Positions 18,399 through 25,766 of a stretch of DNA of 64,000 bases are shown here, piece after piece. The first letter of the stretch is position 1. Every line of letters starts with the position of its first letter. The stretch covers positions 288,255 to 352,254 of the forward strand of contig NZ_FNZR01000006.1 of the NCBI RefSeq assembly GCF_900109365.1, in the 5' to 3' direction. Made by a program: the position numbers and the translations under genes. The notes beneath the pieces are model-generated. The model did no database searches and had not been told where the DNA came from. It was given only the letters and a program-made list of their open reading frames with translations. The DNA is from Parapedobacter koreensis. GTDB lineage: Bacteria; Bacteroidota; Bacteroidia; Sphingobacteriales; Sphingobacteriaceae.

Positions 18399-19346
18399 AT
18401 GTTATCTACAAGCCATAGGGTGTTTTTGGAAGTGGCTACCCACCTCAGTTTTTCCAAGGCAGCAAAGTCGCTGTTCATGAGCCAACCGGCTGTTAGCCGG
18501 CACATCAAGCTGTTGGAAGAGCAATATAAGTTTGCGCTGTTTGCGCGCTCGTCAACAGGCATCCAATTAACATCGGTAGGTGAAAGGGTTTACCATTACC
18601 TGGCTGAAGCACAGGAACTTCAACGGAAAATCGATTATGAAATCAGCGCATTGCAGTCAGAGCAGGCGGCAAAGGGAAACCTTTTAATTGGTGCCAGTAC
18701 GACGGTATCGCTGTACATCATCCCGTCCTTGGTATCCGGTTTCTTACAGGAGTTTAAAAAGGTATTCATCCGGGTGGTCAACCGGAATATGGAGCATGTC
18801 ATCCATGCGCTGATGAATAAGGAGATAGACCTCGGCATTGTCGAAGTGGATAACAAACTCGGGGCATTCAGCTATGATTATTTTACGTCCGATCGTATCA
18901 TCGTAGTCTGTTCGCCATTGAATCCGATCACACGTAAAGATGCGTTCTCATTGGATGATTTAGTGAAGGCACCCGTAGCGCTACGAGAGAACGGCTCGGG
19001 AACCCTCGCTGTGGTGCAGCGTGAACTAAGCAAAGTCGGTATATCCATTTCGGACTTGAATACACAAGTAAGGTTGGGGGGCACCGAGGCGCTCAAGAAT
19101 TACCTGTTGGCGGATCGTTGCATCGGATTTATCCCCCAAAAAGCCGTTATGCGGGAGTTGGCCAGCGGTGAACTGGTGGAACTCCCGGTCCCCGGGCTTA
19201 CATTCGAGCGGGATTTTTTCTTCGTACGGCGGAAGGGTGATGATTTTGAACTGACCAAGCGATTTATCCGATTCTGCAAGCAACACACCTCAATCGATGC
19301 GCTCCCCGTTAAAACGGATCTTAATGCAATTCCTGAAGTAGGATAA
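18399..19346 (+). CDS. LysR-family transcriptional regulator
   Basis: 315 residues. The N-terminal winged helix-turn-helix (FLEVATHLSFSKAAKSLFMS then QPAVSRHIKLLEE, about residues 8-42) is typical. The rest is a two-lobed effector domain (NLLIGASTTVSLYIIPSLVS, IDLGIVEVDN). Its 3' end overlaps the TauE/SafE gene by 26 bp, tail to tail. Such a pair often means that the regulator controls the neighbouring exporter, perhaps in response to a sulfur compound, but this is inference. Divergent from the S9 peptidase across 236 bp. Confidence 0.93.
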   Translation: MLSTSHRVFLEVATHLSFSKAAKSLFMSQPAVSRHIKLLEEQYKFALFARSSTGIQLTSVGERVYHYLAEAQELQRKIDYEISALQSEQAAKGNLLIGASTTVSLYIIPSLVSGFLQEFKKVFIRVVNRNMEHVIHALMNKEIDLGIVEVDNKLGAFSYDYFTSDRIIVVCSPLNPITRKDAFSLDDLVKAPVALRENGSGTLAVVQRELSKVGISISDLNTQVRLGGTEALKNYLLADRCIGFIPQKAVMRELASGELVELPVPGLTFERDFFFVRRKGDDFELTKRFIRFCKQHTSIDALPVKTDLNAIPEVG

Positions 19347-20106
19347 AGACAGCCATGCTGATAACCAGCCATCCGAATCCTTTTTGAAGCTGCGGACCGG
19401 ACACCTTGTTGGAGGCTATTAATCCCAGGGATAGCCCCAGCGTGGCCAAGGCGGTAAAGGTAAGCAGGAAGGGCCATTCGATCGCCGGGTTGGGTAAGCT
19501 GCCCAGAAAGCCGATGAAGGTATTGGTGGCTACGATGAATAGTGTAGTACCCATGGCCTTTTGCACGGAAAGGTTGCCGAGGAATATCAACGCAGGAATA
19601 ATGAGGAAACCGCCGCCATTGCCTACCAAACCACCCAAGCTGCCAATAATAATGCCTTCCAACAGGAATAGGGGCAATGTTTTTGCAAGTGGTTTTGGAG
19701 CGGCAGCATGTGTTGACGATTTTCGCCGCACCATGGAAATGCCCGCACCAAGCATTAGCGTGGCAAACAGCAAGAGGACGCCGACAGGTTTTTCCAGGGA
19801 AAAATCGCCGATACGGACAACAGGATCGGGTATCAGGGGCAGCAACCATTTCCGCGTCAGGTACAACGATACCACGGAAGGCATGCCGAAGACCCATACC
19901 ATCGGCCAGTCGACCAACTGCGCTTTCCACTTGCTTGCCACGCCGATAAAACTGGTGGTGCTCACCATAAACAGCGAATAGGTAGTAGCAAGCAGTGGGT
20001 TGATGTGGAAGAGGTACACAAATGATGGGATGGCGAGTAATGCGCCCCCACTTCCGGTAAGACCGATAATCAGGCCAATCACCAAGGCCGAGCTGTATGC
20101 GATCAT
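19321..20106 (-). CDS. TauE/SafE-family membrane transporter
   Basis: 261 residues, almost entirely hydrophobic with about eight helices. The two repeated family motifs are visible: GLIIGLTGSGGALLAIPSF at the N-terminus and GSLGGLVGNGGGFLIIPALI near residue 160. The family exports sulfite, sulfoacetate or other organosulfur anions, or imports similar ions. The gene converges on and overlaps the LysR gene. The start at 20106 gives MIAYSSALVIGLI, directly before the first helix. Confidence 0.92.
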   Translation of the reverse strand: MIAYSSALVIGLIIGLTGSGGALLAIPSFVYLFHINPLLATTYSLFMVSTTSFIGVASKWKAQLVDWPMVWVFGMPSVVSLYLTRKWLLPLIPDPVVRIGDFSLEKPVGVLLLFATLMLGAGISMVRRKSSTHAAAPKPLAKTLPLFLLEGIIIGSLGGLVGNGGGFLIIPALIFLGNLSVQKAMGTTLFIVATNTFIGFLGSLPNPAIEWPFLLTFTALATLGLSLGLIASNKVSGPQLQKGFGWLVISMAVFILLQELH

Positions 20107-20253
20107 GCAACAAAATTTGCCGCAAAGCTATAGACTGGCGGTATATGCCGGCGTTCGAAATTTGTTATCGGCCATAAGCGGTTGTTATGGGAATGTTATG
20201 TCTTCTTTAAGTTTGTGAACGGATTGGCTATAGGAAATTGTGTAAAAAATATT

Positions 20254-20283
20254 TTTGATTTTACGAATAACTTCGTACTTTTG
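20254..20283 (+). promoter_or_regulatory. Bacteroidota-type promoter of the blaI/blaR1-like pair
   Basis: TTTG (20254-20257), 18 nt, then TACTTTTG (20276-20283) fits the TTTG/TAnnTTTG consensus of the Bacteroidota housekeeping sigma factor. The first operator overlaps the TACTTTTG box. Confidence 0.75.
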
Positions 20284-20303
20284 AAATACGAAATAAATCG
20301 TAT
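20262..20303. promoter_or_regulatory. Two operator dyads for the BlaI-like repressor
   Basis: TACGAATAACTTCGTA (20262-20277) and ATACGAAATAAATCGTAT (20286-20303) share the form TACGA-N6-TCGTA and are centred 25 bp apart. One covers the -7 box and the other the transcript start region, where a dimeric repressor would block transcription. Binding by the adjacent BlaI-like protein is inferred from autoregulation in the family. Confidence 0.75.
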
Positions 20304-20307
20304 AAAA

Positions 20308-20679
20308 ATGGCACAGATAAAACCGACAGAAAGTGAACTGGAAATTTTACAGATTTTATGGGAGAAAGGAGAGTCCAGTGTACGGGATGTCCATGAAATC
20401 TTATTGAAAACTAAAGACGTAGGGTATACAACCACGTTGAAGATTATGCAAATCATGCATGAGAAGGGATTGGTGAACAGGGATAGTTCGGCGAGGACAC
20501 ACATCTATACGGCTAATGTGGGTCGGGAATCAACGCAGCAGCATCTGTTGGATAAAATGATAACCCAGGTGTTTAACGGGTCGGCCGCGCGGCTGGTCAT
20601 GCATGCATTGGGCAACAACAAGGCCAGTGCGGAAGAAATAGCGGAAATTAAAAAGTATCTCGATAATTTAGAAAAGTAA
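20308..20679 (+). CDS. BlaI/MecI-family transcriptional repressor
   Basis: 123 residues from the ATG at 20308, just after the second operator. The winged-helix domain is clear (PTESELEILQILWEKGESSV, then YTTTLKIMQIMHEKGLV), followed by a helical dimerisation tail. In known systems the repressor is inactivated when a partner BlaR1-type metalloprotease senses a signal. The gene for such a protease begins 5 bp downstream. No beta-lactamase gene is adjacent, so the target may be different. Confidence 0.94.
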   Translation: MAQIKPTESELEILQILWEKGESSVRDVHEILLKTKDVGYTTTLKIMQIMHEKGLVNRDSSARTHIYTANVGRESTQQHLLDKMITQVFNGSAARLVMHALGNNKASAEEIAEIKKYLDNLEK

Positions 20680-20684
20680 CCGCC

Positions 20685-22598
20685 ATGGAAAATTTTGTTC
20701 CATTGATTTTTAACGGATTGGGATGGGCGATCGTACACTCCCTATGGGTAGGAGCCATCCTTTACGGTTCCCTAATGCTGGTTTTCCAATTTGGAAATTG
20801 GCGAGCCAAGACGAAATCATTGTTGCTGGCAATAACACTGTCCGTACTTCTGGCTTTTTTTTGCCTGACGTTTTTATACGGTTTGATAGACCGATCGTTA
20901 AGTGCATCTGCAACGATTACGGACGTCGATATCTTCCTTCTTCAATCGTTTGATTATGAACAATCGGTAACGCTCAAAACACATATTGAACGTTATTTTC
21001 CCGTGGTCATCGCTTTTTATATCCTCGGCGTTTTTTTGCAGGCTGTATTGGTCATCAATGGTTTTCGGAAATTGCGTATCATCCGGAAACAGGGCTTGCT
21101 GGACGTACCCGGACCGTGGAAGACACTATTGACCAGTATAAAACTGCGGTTGGGACTTCGTACACCCATTGCCTTCCACCTTTCTACGCTGGTGGATGTC
21201 CCCATGGTAGTTGGCCACTTGAAGCCCATCATCTTATTTCCCATGGCTGTTTATACCGGCATGCGCATGGAGCAGGTGGAAGCCGTGCTTATCCATGAAT
21301 TGGCACACATCAAGCGGAACGATTACCTGATAAACCTCATTAAAACGATAACGGAAACGTTGCTGTTTTTCAATCCTTTTGTCTGGCTCATCGGCAAGGC
21401 GCTGGAGATGGAAAGGGAAAACGCGTGCGACGATGTGGTGGTGGACCTTACCGCCAAGCCCGTGTATTATGCACGGACACTCCTGTGGTTGGAGGAACAA
21501 CGACAGCAACCCAGCCCCAGCTTGGCCTTGCAGGCCGTAAGCAAGAAAAAACAATTGTTACACCGGATTCAACGAATGACTAACATGAACAAAAATTATT
21601 TGAACGCCAAGCATAAACTGGCTGTCCTGACATTGATGCTCGGCTGCATCGCGTCGCTCGCTTGGGTGAAACCTTTTATAAAGGATACAGCACCAACTGA
21701 AACGGCTGAGTTACTATCTACTACCGTTGGTGAGCAGACCAGCTTTCCAGCGGATTCCGCAAAGGCAGTGACGTTTCAGGCGGTGGCAAGTGATACGGTG
21801 CCCGTGGGTAAAGAACCGTACATTACGTTCATTGGTAAAGATAGCGATGCGCTGATCTTCGACAAATACGAAGACCTTCCTGACAGCCTAAAAGAGAAAG
21901 TAGATCACCGTCGTTACTTAGCCGACTCCCTCCGCATTATGTACAGCTCATCCGCTTGGAAAGAGAAAATGGAAAGAATGCGATTGTCAAAGGAAGAACG
22001 GGATAAAATGACCGCCCAGGTGCACCAGCATATGGATTCGTTAAACACGCTTTTCGAGTCAAAAGAATGGAAGGAAAAATTTAGCGCCATCGCACAAAAT
22101 ACGGATGTCATCCGTAGGCAAACCGATTCCATCCGCGCTTATTTTGACTCGTCTACATGGAAGGATAAACTGAAAGCGCATGCAGATTCGCTAAGCGCAT
22201 TTTTCAATTCTTCGGAGGGCAAAAAGGCAAGGGAGCGATTGAAGCAACAGCTGGAAGAAAATAAAATTAATGCTACAGAGTGGCGGGAAATGATTATCCA
22301 GCAAGACCGGATTACGCAACGATATTTGGATTCCATTAGGACCTACCTCAATTCGCCGGAGTGGAAAAGCAAGATGAATCAATGGAATAAAGAATCAAAG
22401 GGCAACGATACCACGCTGGTATGGCCGACGATGACTATCACTATAAAAAAACACCAAGAAGCATTAGCATCCCTTCAGCAGCAATATGCAAGCATCAATG
22501 AGGATAAAGCACGGCGGTATTATCGGGTGCTCGAACATCATCAAAAGCGATATATAGACGGTAGCATCAAACCGTGGTTTGATCTGAATAACCGATAA
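20685..22598 (+). CDS. BlaR1/M56-family membrane metalloprotease with a C-terminal repeat region
   Basis: 637 residues. The N-terminal part has membrane helices and the cytoplasmic zinc-protease motif HELAH (His204-His208) in VEAVLIHELAHIKRND, with a later EMERENACDD. A last helix near residue 310 leads to a large extracytoplasmic region. There is no penicillin-binding sensor domain as in staphylococcal BlaR1. Instead five imperfect repeats of the form DS(L/I)-x4-(F/Y/L)-x-S-x-x-WK-x-K occur at about residues 413, 449, 478, 499 and 547; the fourth lacks the Trp. These are likely a charged helical rod and may be the sensor. It forms an operon with the repressor. Confidence 0.92.
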   Translation: MENFVPLIFNGLGWAIVHSLWVGAILYGSLMLVFQFGNWRAKTKSLLLAITLSVLLAFFCLTFLYGLIDRSLSASATITDVDIFLLQSFDYEQSVTLKTHIERYFPVVIAFYILGVFLQAVLVINGFRKLRIIRKQGLLDVPGPWKTLLTSIKLRLGLRTPIAFHLSTLVDVPMVVGHLKPIILFPMAVYTGMRMEQVEAVLIHELAHIKRNDYLINLIKTITETLLFFNPFVWLIGKALEMERENACDDVVVDLTAKPVYYARTLLWLEEQRQQPSPSLALQAVSKKKQLLHRIQRMTNMNKNYLNAKHKLAVLTLMLGCIASLAWVKPFIKDTAPTETAELLSTTVGEQTSFPADSAKAVTFQAVASDTVPVGKEPYITFIGKDSDALIFDKYEDLPDSLKEKVDHRRYLADSLRIMYSSSAWKEKMERMRLSKEERDKMTAQVHQHMDSLNTLFESKEWKEKFSAIAQNTDVIRRQTDSIRAYFDSSTWKDKLKAHADSLSAFFNSSEGKKARERLKQQLEENKINATEWREMIIQQDRITQRYLDSIRTYLNSPEWKSKMNQWNKESKGNDTTLVWPTMTITIKKHQEALASLQQQYASINEDKARRYYRVLEHHQKRYIDGSIKPWFDLNNR

Positions 22599-22659
22599 CT
22601 TTACGCTGCTCAAAACATGAAGTTTAGTAAAGTCTTGTCAGAATAGCCTGTTTATGAAA

Positions 22660-23379
22660 CTATTTTATTGACAGATCTTCACGATCAGGAATCTGCCGTA
22701 GGCTCCTATTCCAGAAGACGGTGATGAGGATCCAAATGACAATACATGTGATGGTAACCTGCATATCCCGCAAAATCATCAGGGCATGGATGGAAGCGGC
22801 CACGAGCAGGGAGTTGGTTTTGTCCGTGGCATAAGCCATGATGATCGATACGACAATACATAGCAGGACAAAAATATGAAGTCCGCCAAATGAGTCAAAG
22901 CTGTCGAAAATAAGCAGGTGCCAAAATCCCCAAAGTATGCCGGTGATAATGCCTTTCAGCCAAAAAGACGTAGTGCCCAATTTGTCATTTAGGAACCCGC
23001 GCCAGGCGCTTTCTTCAAACAGGTCATAAATCAATGTCGATAGGCAAGTTATAAATGCCCATAGGTGCGGGTTGACGCCGAGATTATTGGTGAATCCGAC
23101 GACGGTATAGGCGATTAAAAAAATACTGCTAAAGAGCAGGCTGCTCACGGGCCTGTTGCCCAGCAGTGTGGTTCGCCGTTTTGTTTTGAAAAGACGGTAA
23201 GCGAGGATACTGGCAAGTAACAACCCAATACCGTGATTCCAATTAAAAGGGACTTTGAGGTCAAACAACCGTATCCAAACTTCCCTGATTATATTCGGAA
23301 ACTGGATTAGCAAATACGTTAGTCCACAGGCCAGCAGGTAAAAGAGGACGATGTTGGCCCATTTTATTTTGTCATTCAT
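22660..23379 (-). CDS. CPBP-family intramembrane metalloprotease
   Basis: 239 residues with several hydrophobic helices. The CPBP (Abi/CAAX-protease-like) motifs are present: EESAWRGF (Glu122, Glu123, Arg127), then GFWHLL (His154), and a later ASIHALM histidine. Its start overlaps the 3' end of the permease at 23372 by 8 bp, so it is translated from the same message and is the last gene of that unit. Bacterial members cleave or modify membrane peptides, and some protect against bacteriocins. A link to the permease cargo is inference. Confidence 0.88.
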   Translation of the reverse strand: MNDKIKWANIVLFYLLACGLTYLLIQFPNIIREVWIRLFDLKVPFNWNHGIGLLLASILAYRLFKTKRRTTLLGNRPVSSLLFSSIFLIAYTVVGFTNNLGVNPHLWAFITCLSTLIYDLFEESAWRGFLNDKLGTTSFWLKGIITGILWGFWHLLIFDSFDSFGGLHIFVLLCIVVSIIMAYATDKTNSLLVAASIHALMILRDMQVTITCIVIWILITVFWNRSLRQIPDREDLSIK

Positions 23380-25720
23380 CTCTTAGGCTTCTGGTTGGGT
23401 TGGCTAACGCCGCCTTAATGGCCTGTGAGCTCACGGTGAGCAGGGCGATGAGGAGAACACCGAGGCCAATGGCCGCAAACACCCACCAGTAGATATCGGT
23501 ATGGTAGGTGAATTTCTTGAGCCAACTATCCATTGCCCAATAGGCGATGGGAAAGGCCACGAGGCAGGCAATGCCGACGAGCGTCAGAAATTCCTTGTTG
23601 AGCAGGTTGACCAGCGACAGCACCGATGCGCCCAACACCTTGCGGACCCCGATTTCCTTGGTGCGGTTTTCGGCCATGTAGGCAGCAAGGCCAAATAGGC
23701 CAAGGCACGAGATGAAAATGGTAAGGAAGGTAAAGAGGCCTGCGATGTTGCCCAGTTGTTGGGTATCACTGAATTTTGCGGCATACTCCTGATCGATGAA
23801 ACTGTAATTAAACGGTTCATTGGGATTGTATGCTTTCAGGATTTGCCGGGTTTTGTCCAGCGCTGCCTGTGTGGGCAAGTCCGGGTTGAATTTGATGTGC
23901 ATAATCGAAAACCAGCTGCTGGCACCGTACATGACGATAGGCCGGATCCGTTCAAAAGGAGATCCCATAATAACGTCTTTTACTACACCCACAATGTGCC
24001 AGTCCTGCTCGTGGTCGCGGATGGTTTTGCCAATGGGGTCGTCAAAGCCCATGGCGTGTTGTGCGGACTCGGTAATCAGTGCCGCATTGGAATCGGTAGG
24101 GAATTTGGTGAGATCGAGATCCCGACCTTGCACCAGTTCCATGCCGAGGGTCGTCACGGCGCCTTCATCGACATGGAGGCGATCAAACGTCTGGCTGTTA
24201 TCGGGTGCCTTTCCGTCCCAATAAATCATGCCGTTGCTCCAGATGCTGGTGACGGGGGAGATGCTGCGGGTAATCGACGTGGCTACGTTGTCATTGAGCA
24301 ACGCATGCTTAATCAACGAAAAATTTTTGGCAATGTCGCCCGATAGGAAGACATAAATGAGGTTGTTTTTGTCGTAGCCGTTCTGGCGATCCTGCGCATG
24401 CTGGATTTGCTGCCGGATGATGAAGGTGGCCACCATGAGGATGATGGCGATGGTAAATTGCAGCACCACCAACGCCTTGCGGGGGTTAACCGCCTTGTTG
24501 AACCCTTTGAACGTGCCTTTGAGCACCTTCACCGGCTTAAACCCGGAAAGGAAGAAGGCCGGATAACTTCCCGAGAGGATTCCCGTAAATAGGATAACCC
24601 CCAGGATACCTGCCCAGAGCGGGACACTGCTGAAGTCGATGGCCAGTTGTATACCTACAAACTCACCGAAAGCAGGGAGGCTCACCAGTACAATGGCTAC
24701 GGATAGCATGCCCGCGAGTGAAGCCAACAGGATGGACTCGGTGAGGAACTGACCGATGAGCACATGTCGCCGTGCACCGACGACTTTCCGTACACCTACC
24801 TCTTTGGCGCGTTTTTCGGAGCGGGCAGTGGATAGGTTCATGAAATTGATGCAGGCAATGAGCAGGATAAATACAGCAATAGCTGTGAAAAGCTGGACCA
24901 TTTCAATGCGCCCTCCGGCAAGGTGGCCGTTTTCAAATTCGGAGTGCAACCACCAATCTGGAAAGGAATGGAGGAAAATTTCGAATTTCGTGTCGCCGTT
25001 TTTGATGGAAACGTTTTGGATGTTTTGGTTGACTCTGGCCAACTGCACTTGGGCAGCAAGCTCCACATAGGTGGTCACGGAATTGTTGTGCCACAGGTCG
25101 TCCGACCAACCGATGCGTTCCATGTACGTCCACGGCAGGAGGTAGTCAAACTTGAACCGGGTATTGGTGGGCAGGTTTTTCAGCACGCCCGACACCGTGG
25201 CGTAATCCGCGCTGTCGATGCGCACCTGTTGCCCCAGTACGTCCGTTTTGCCAAACAGCCGCATAGCAAGGGCTTCGGTGATGACGATGTCGTTGGCATG
25301 GGATAACGCCATCATGGGGTTGCCGGCAACGAGCGGGAAATCAAACATCGAAAGGAACGTGCTGTCTACAAACGCGCCCCCGGCATTAGCTTGGGTCTCC
25401 TCCACGGTAAAGAGGAAGCCTGTGCCGGAATAGCGGGTGACCTGTGCGATCTCTGGATAATCGGCAACAAGCGCAGGCCCCAAGGGTTTTGGGGTGTTGG
25501 GCCAGCAGCGGAGTTCGTTGTTCAGCATGCCGCGGTTCATGGCTACATACAGGCGGTCACCCTTGGTATGGAAGCCGTCGACACTCCGTTCGTGTTTCAC
25601 CCACAACAGGATGAGCAGAGCGCTGGCTAAACCAAGGGCTAACCCGGCGATATTCAGGATGGAAAAACCTTTGCGCTTGCCAAGGTTTCTCCATGCGATT
25701 TTAAAGTTGTTTGTTGTCAT
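23372..25720 (-). CDS. FtsX/MacB-type ABC transporter permease (782 aa)
   Basis: Fused permease of the same plan as its neighbours: one N-terminal helix, MacB-like periplasmic domain to about residue 270, FtsX half with AKEVGVRKVVGA, second periplasmic domain, and a second FtsX half with TKEIGVRKVLGAS. It starts MTTNNFKIAWRN rather than MIKNY. Its periplasmic domain is closest to that of the permease at 1499-3865 in the other cluster and clearly different from the four genes upstream. It is the fourth permease in the leftward unit that begins at 33113. The spacer to the previous gene is only 46 bp and made largely of heptamers. Confidence 0.93.
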   Translation of the reverse strand: MTTNNFKIAWRNLGKRKGFSILNIAGLALGLASALLILLWVKHERSVDGFHTKGDRLYVAMNRGMLNNELRCWPNTPKPLGPALVADYPEIAQVTRYSGTGFLFTVEETQANAGGAFVDSTFLSMFDFPLVAGNPMMALSHANDIVITEALAMRLFGKTDVLGQQVRIDSADYATVSGVLKNLPTNTRFKFDYLLPWTYMERIGWSDDLWHNNSVTTYVELAAQVQLARVNQNIQNVSIKNGDTKFEIFLHSFPDWWLHSEFENGHLAGGRIEMVQLFTAIAVFILLIACINFMNLSTARSEKRAKEVGVRKVVGARRHVLIGQFLTESILLASLAGMLSVAIVLVSLPAFGEFVGIQLAIDFSSVPLWAGILGVILFTGILSGSYPAFFLSGFKPVKVLKGTFKGFNKAVNPRKALVVLQFTIAIILMVATFIIRQQIQHAQDRQNGYDKNNLIYVFLSGDIAKNFSLIKHALLNDNVATSITRSISPVTSIWSNGMIYWDGKAPDNSQTFDRLHVDEGAVTTLGMELVQGRDLDLTKFPTDSNAALITESAQHAMGFDDPIGKTIRDHEQDWHIVGVVKDVIMGSPFERIRPIVMYGASSWFSIMHIKFNPDLPTQAALDKTRQILKAYNPNEPFNYSFIDQEYAAKFSDTQQLGNIAGLFTFLTIFISCLGLFGLAAYMAENRTKEIGVRKVLGASVLSLVNLLNKEFLTLVGIACLVAFPIAYWAMDSWLKKFTYHTDIYWWVFAAIGLGVLLIALLTVSSQAIKAALANPTRSLRDE

Positions 25721-25766
25721 AGTGTTGAGCTATAGGCAGTAAGCTTTAGGCTTTCTGCATAGTAAA
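25721..25766 (-). repeat. 7-nt repeat spacer between permeases
   Basis: On the minus strand AAAGCCT, AAAGCTT, ACTGCCT and ATAGCTC follow each other directly and lead into the ATG at 25720. Confidence 0.65.

Noticed and set aside
19100..20125. 341-codon frame on the minus strand
   Set aside because: It is a shifted frame over the TauE/SafE gene, with many Arg, His and Cys residues and no hydrophobic helices.
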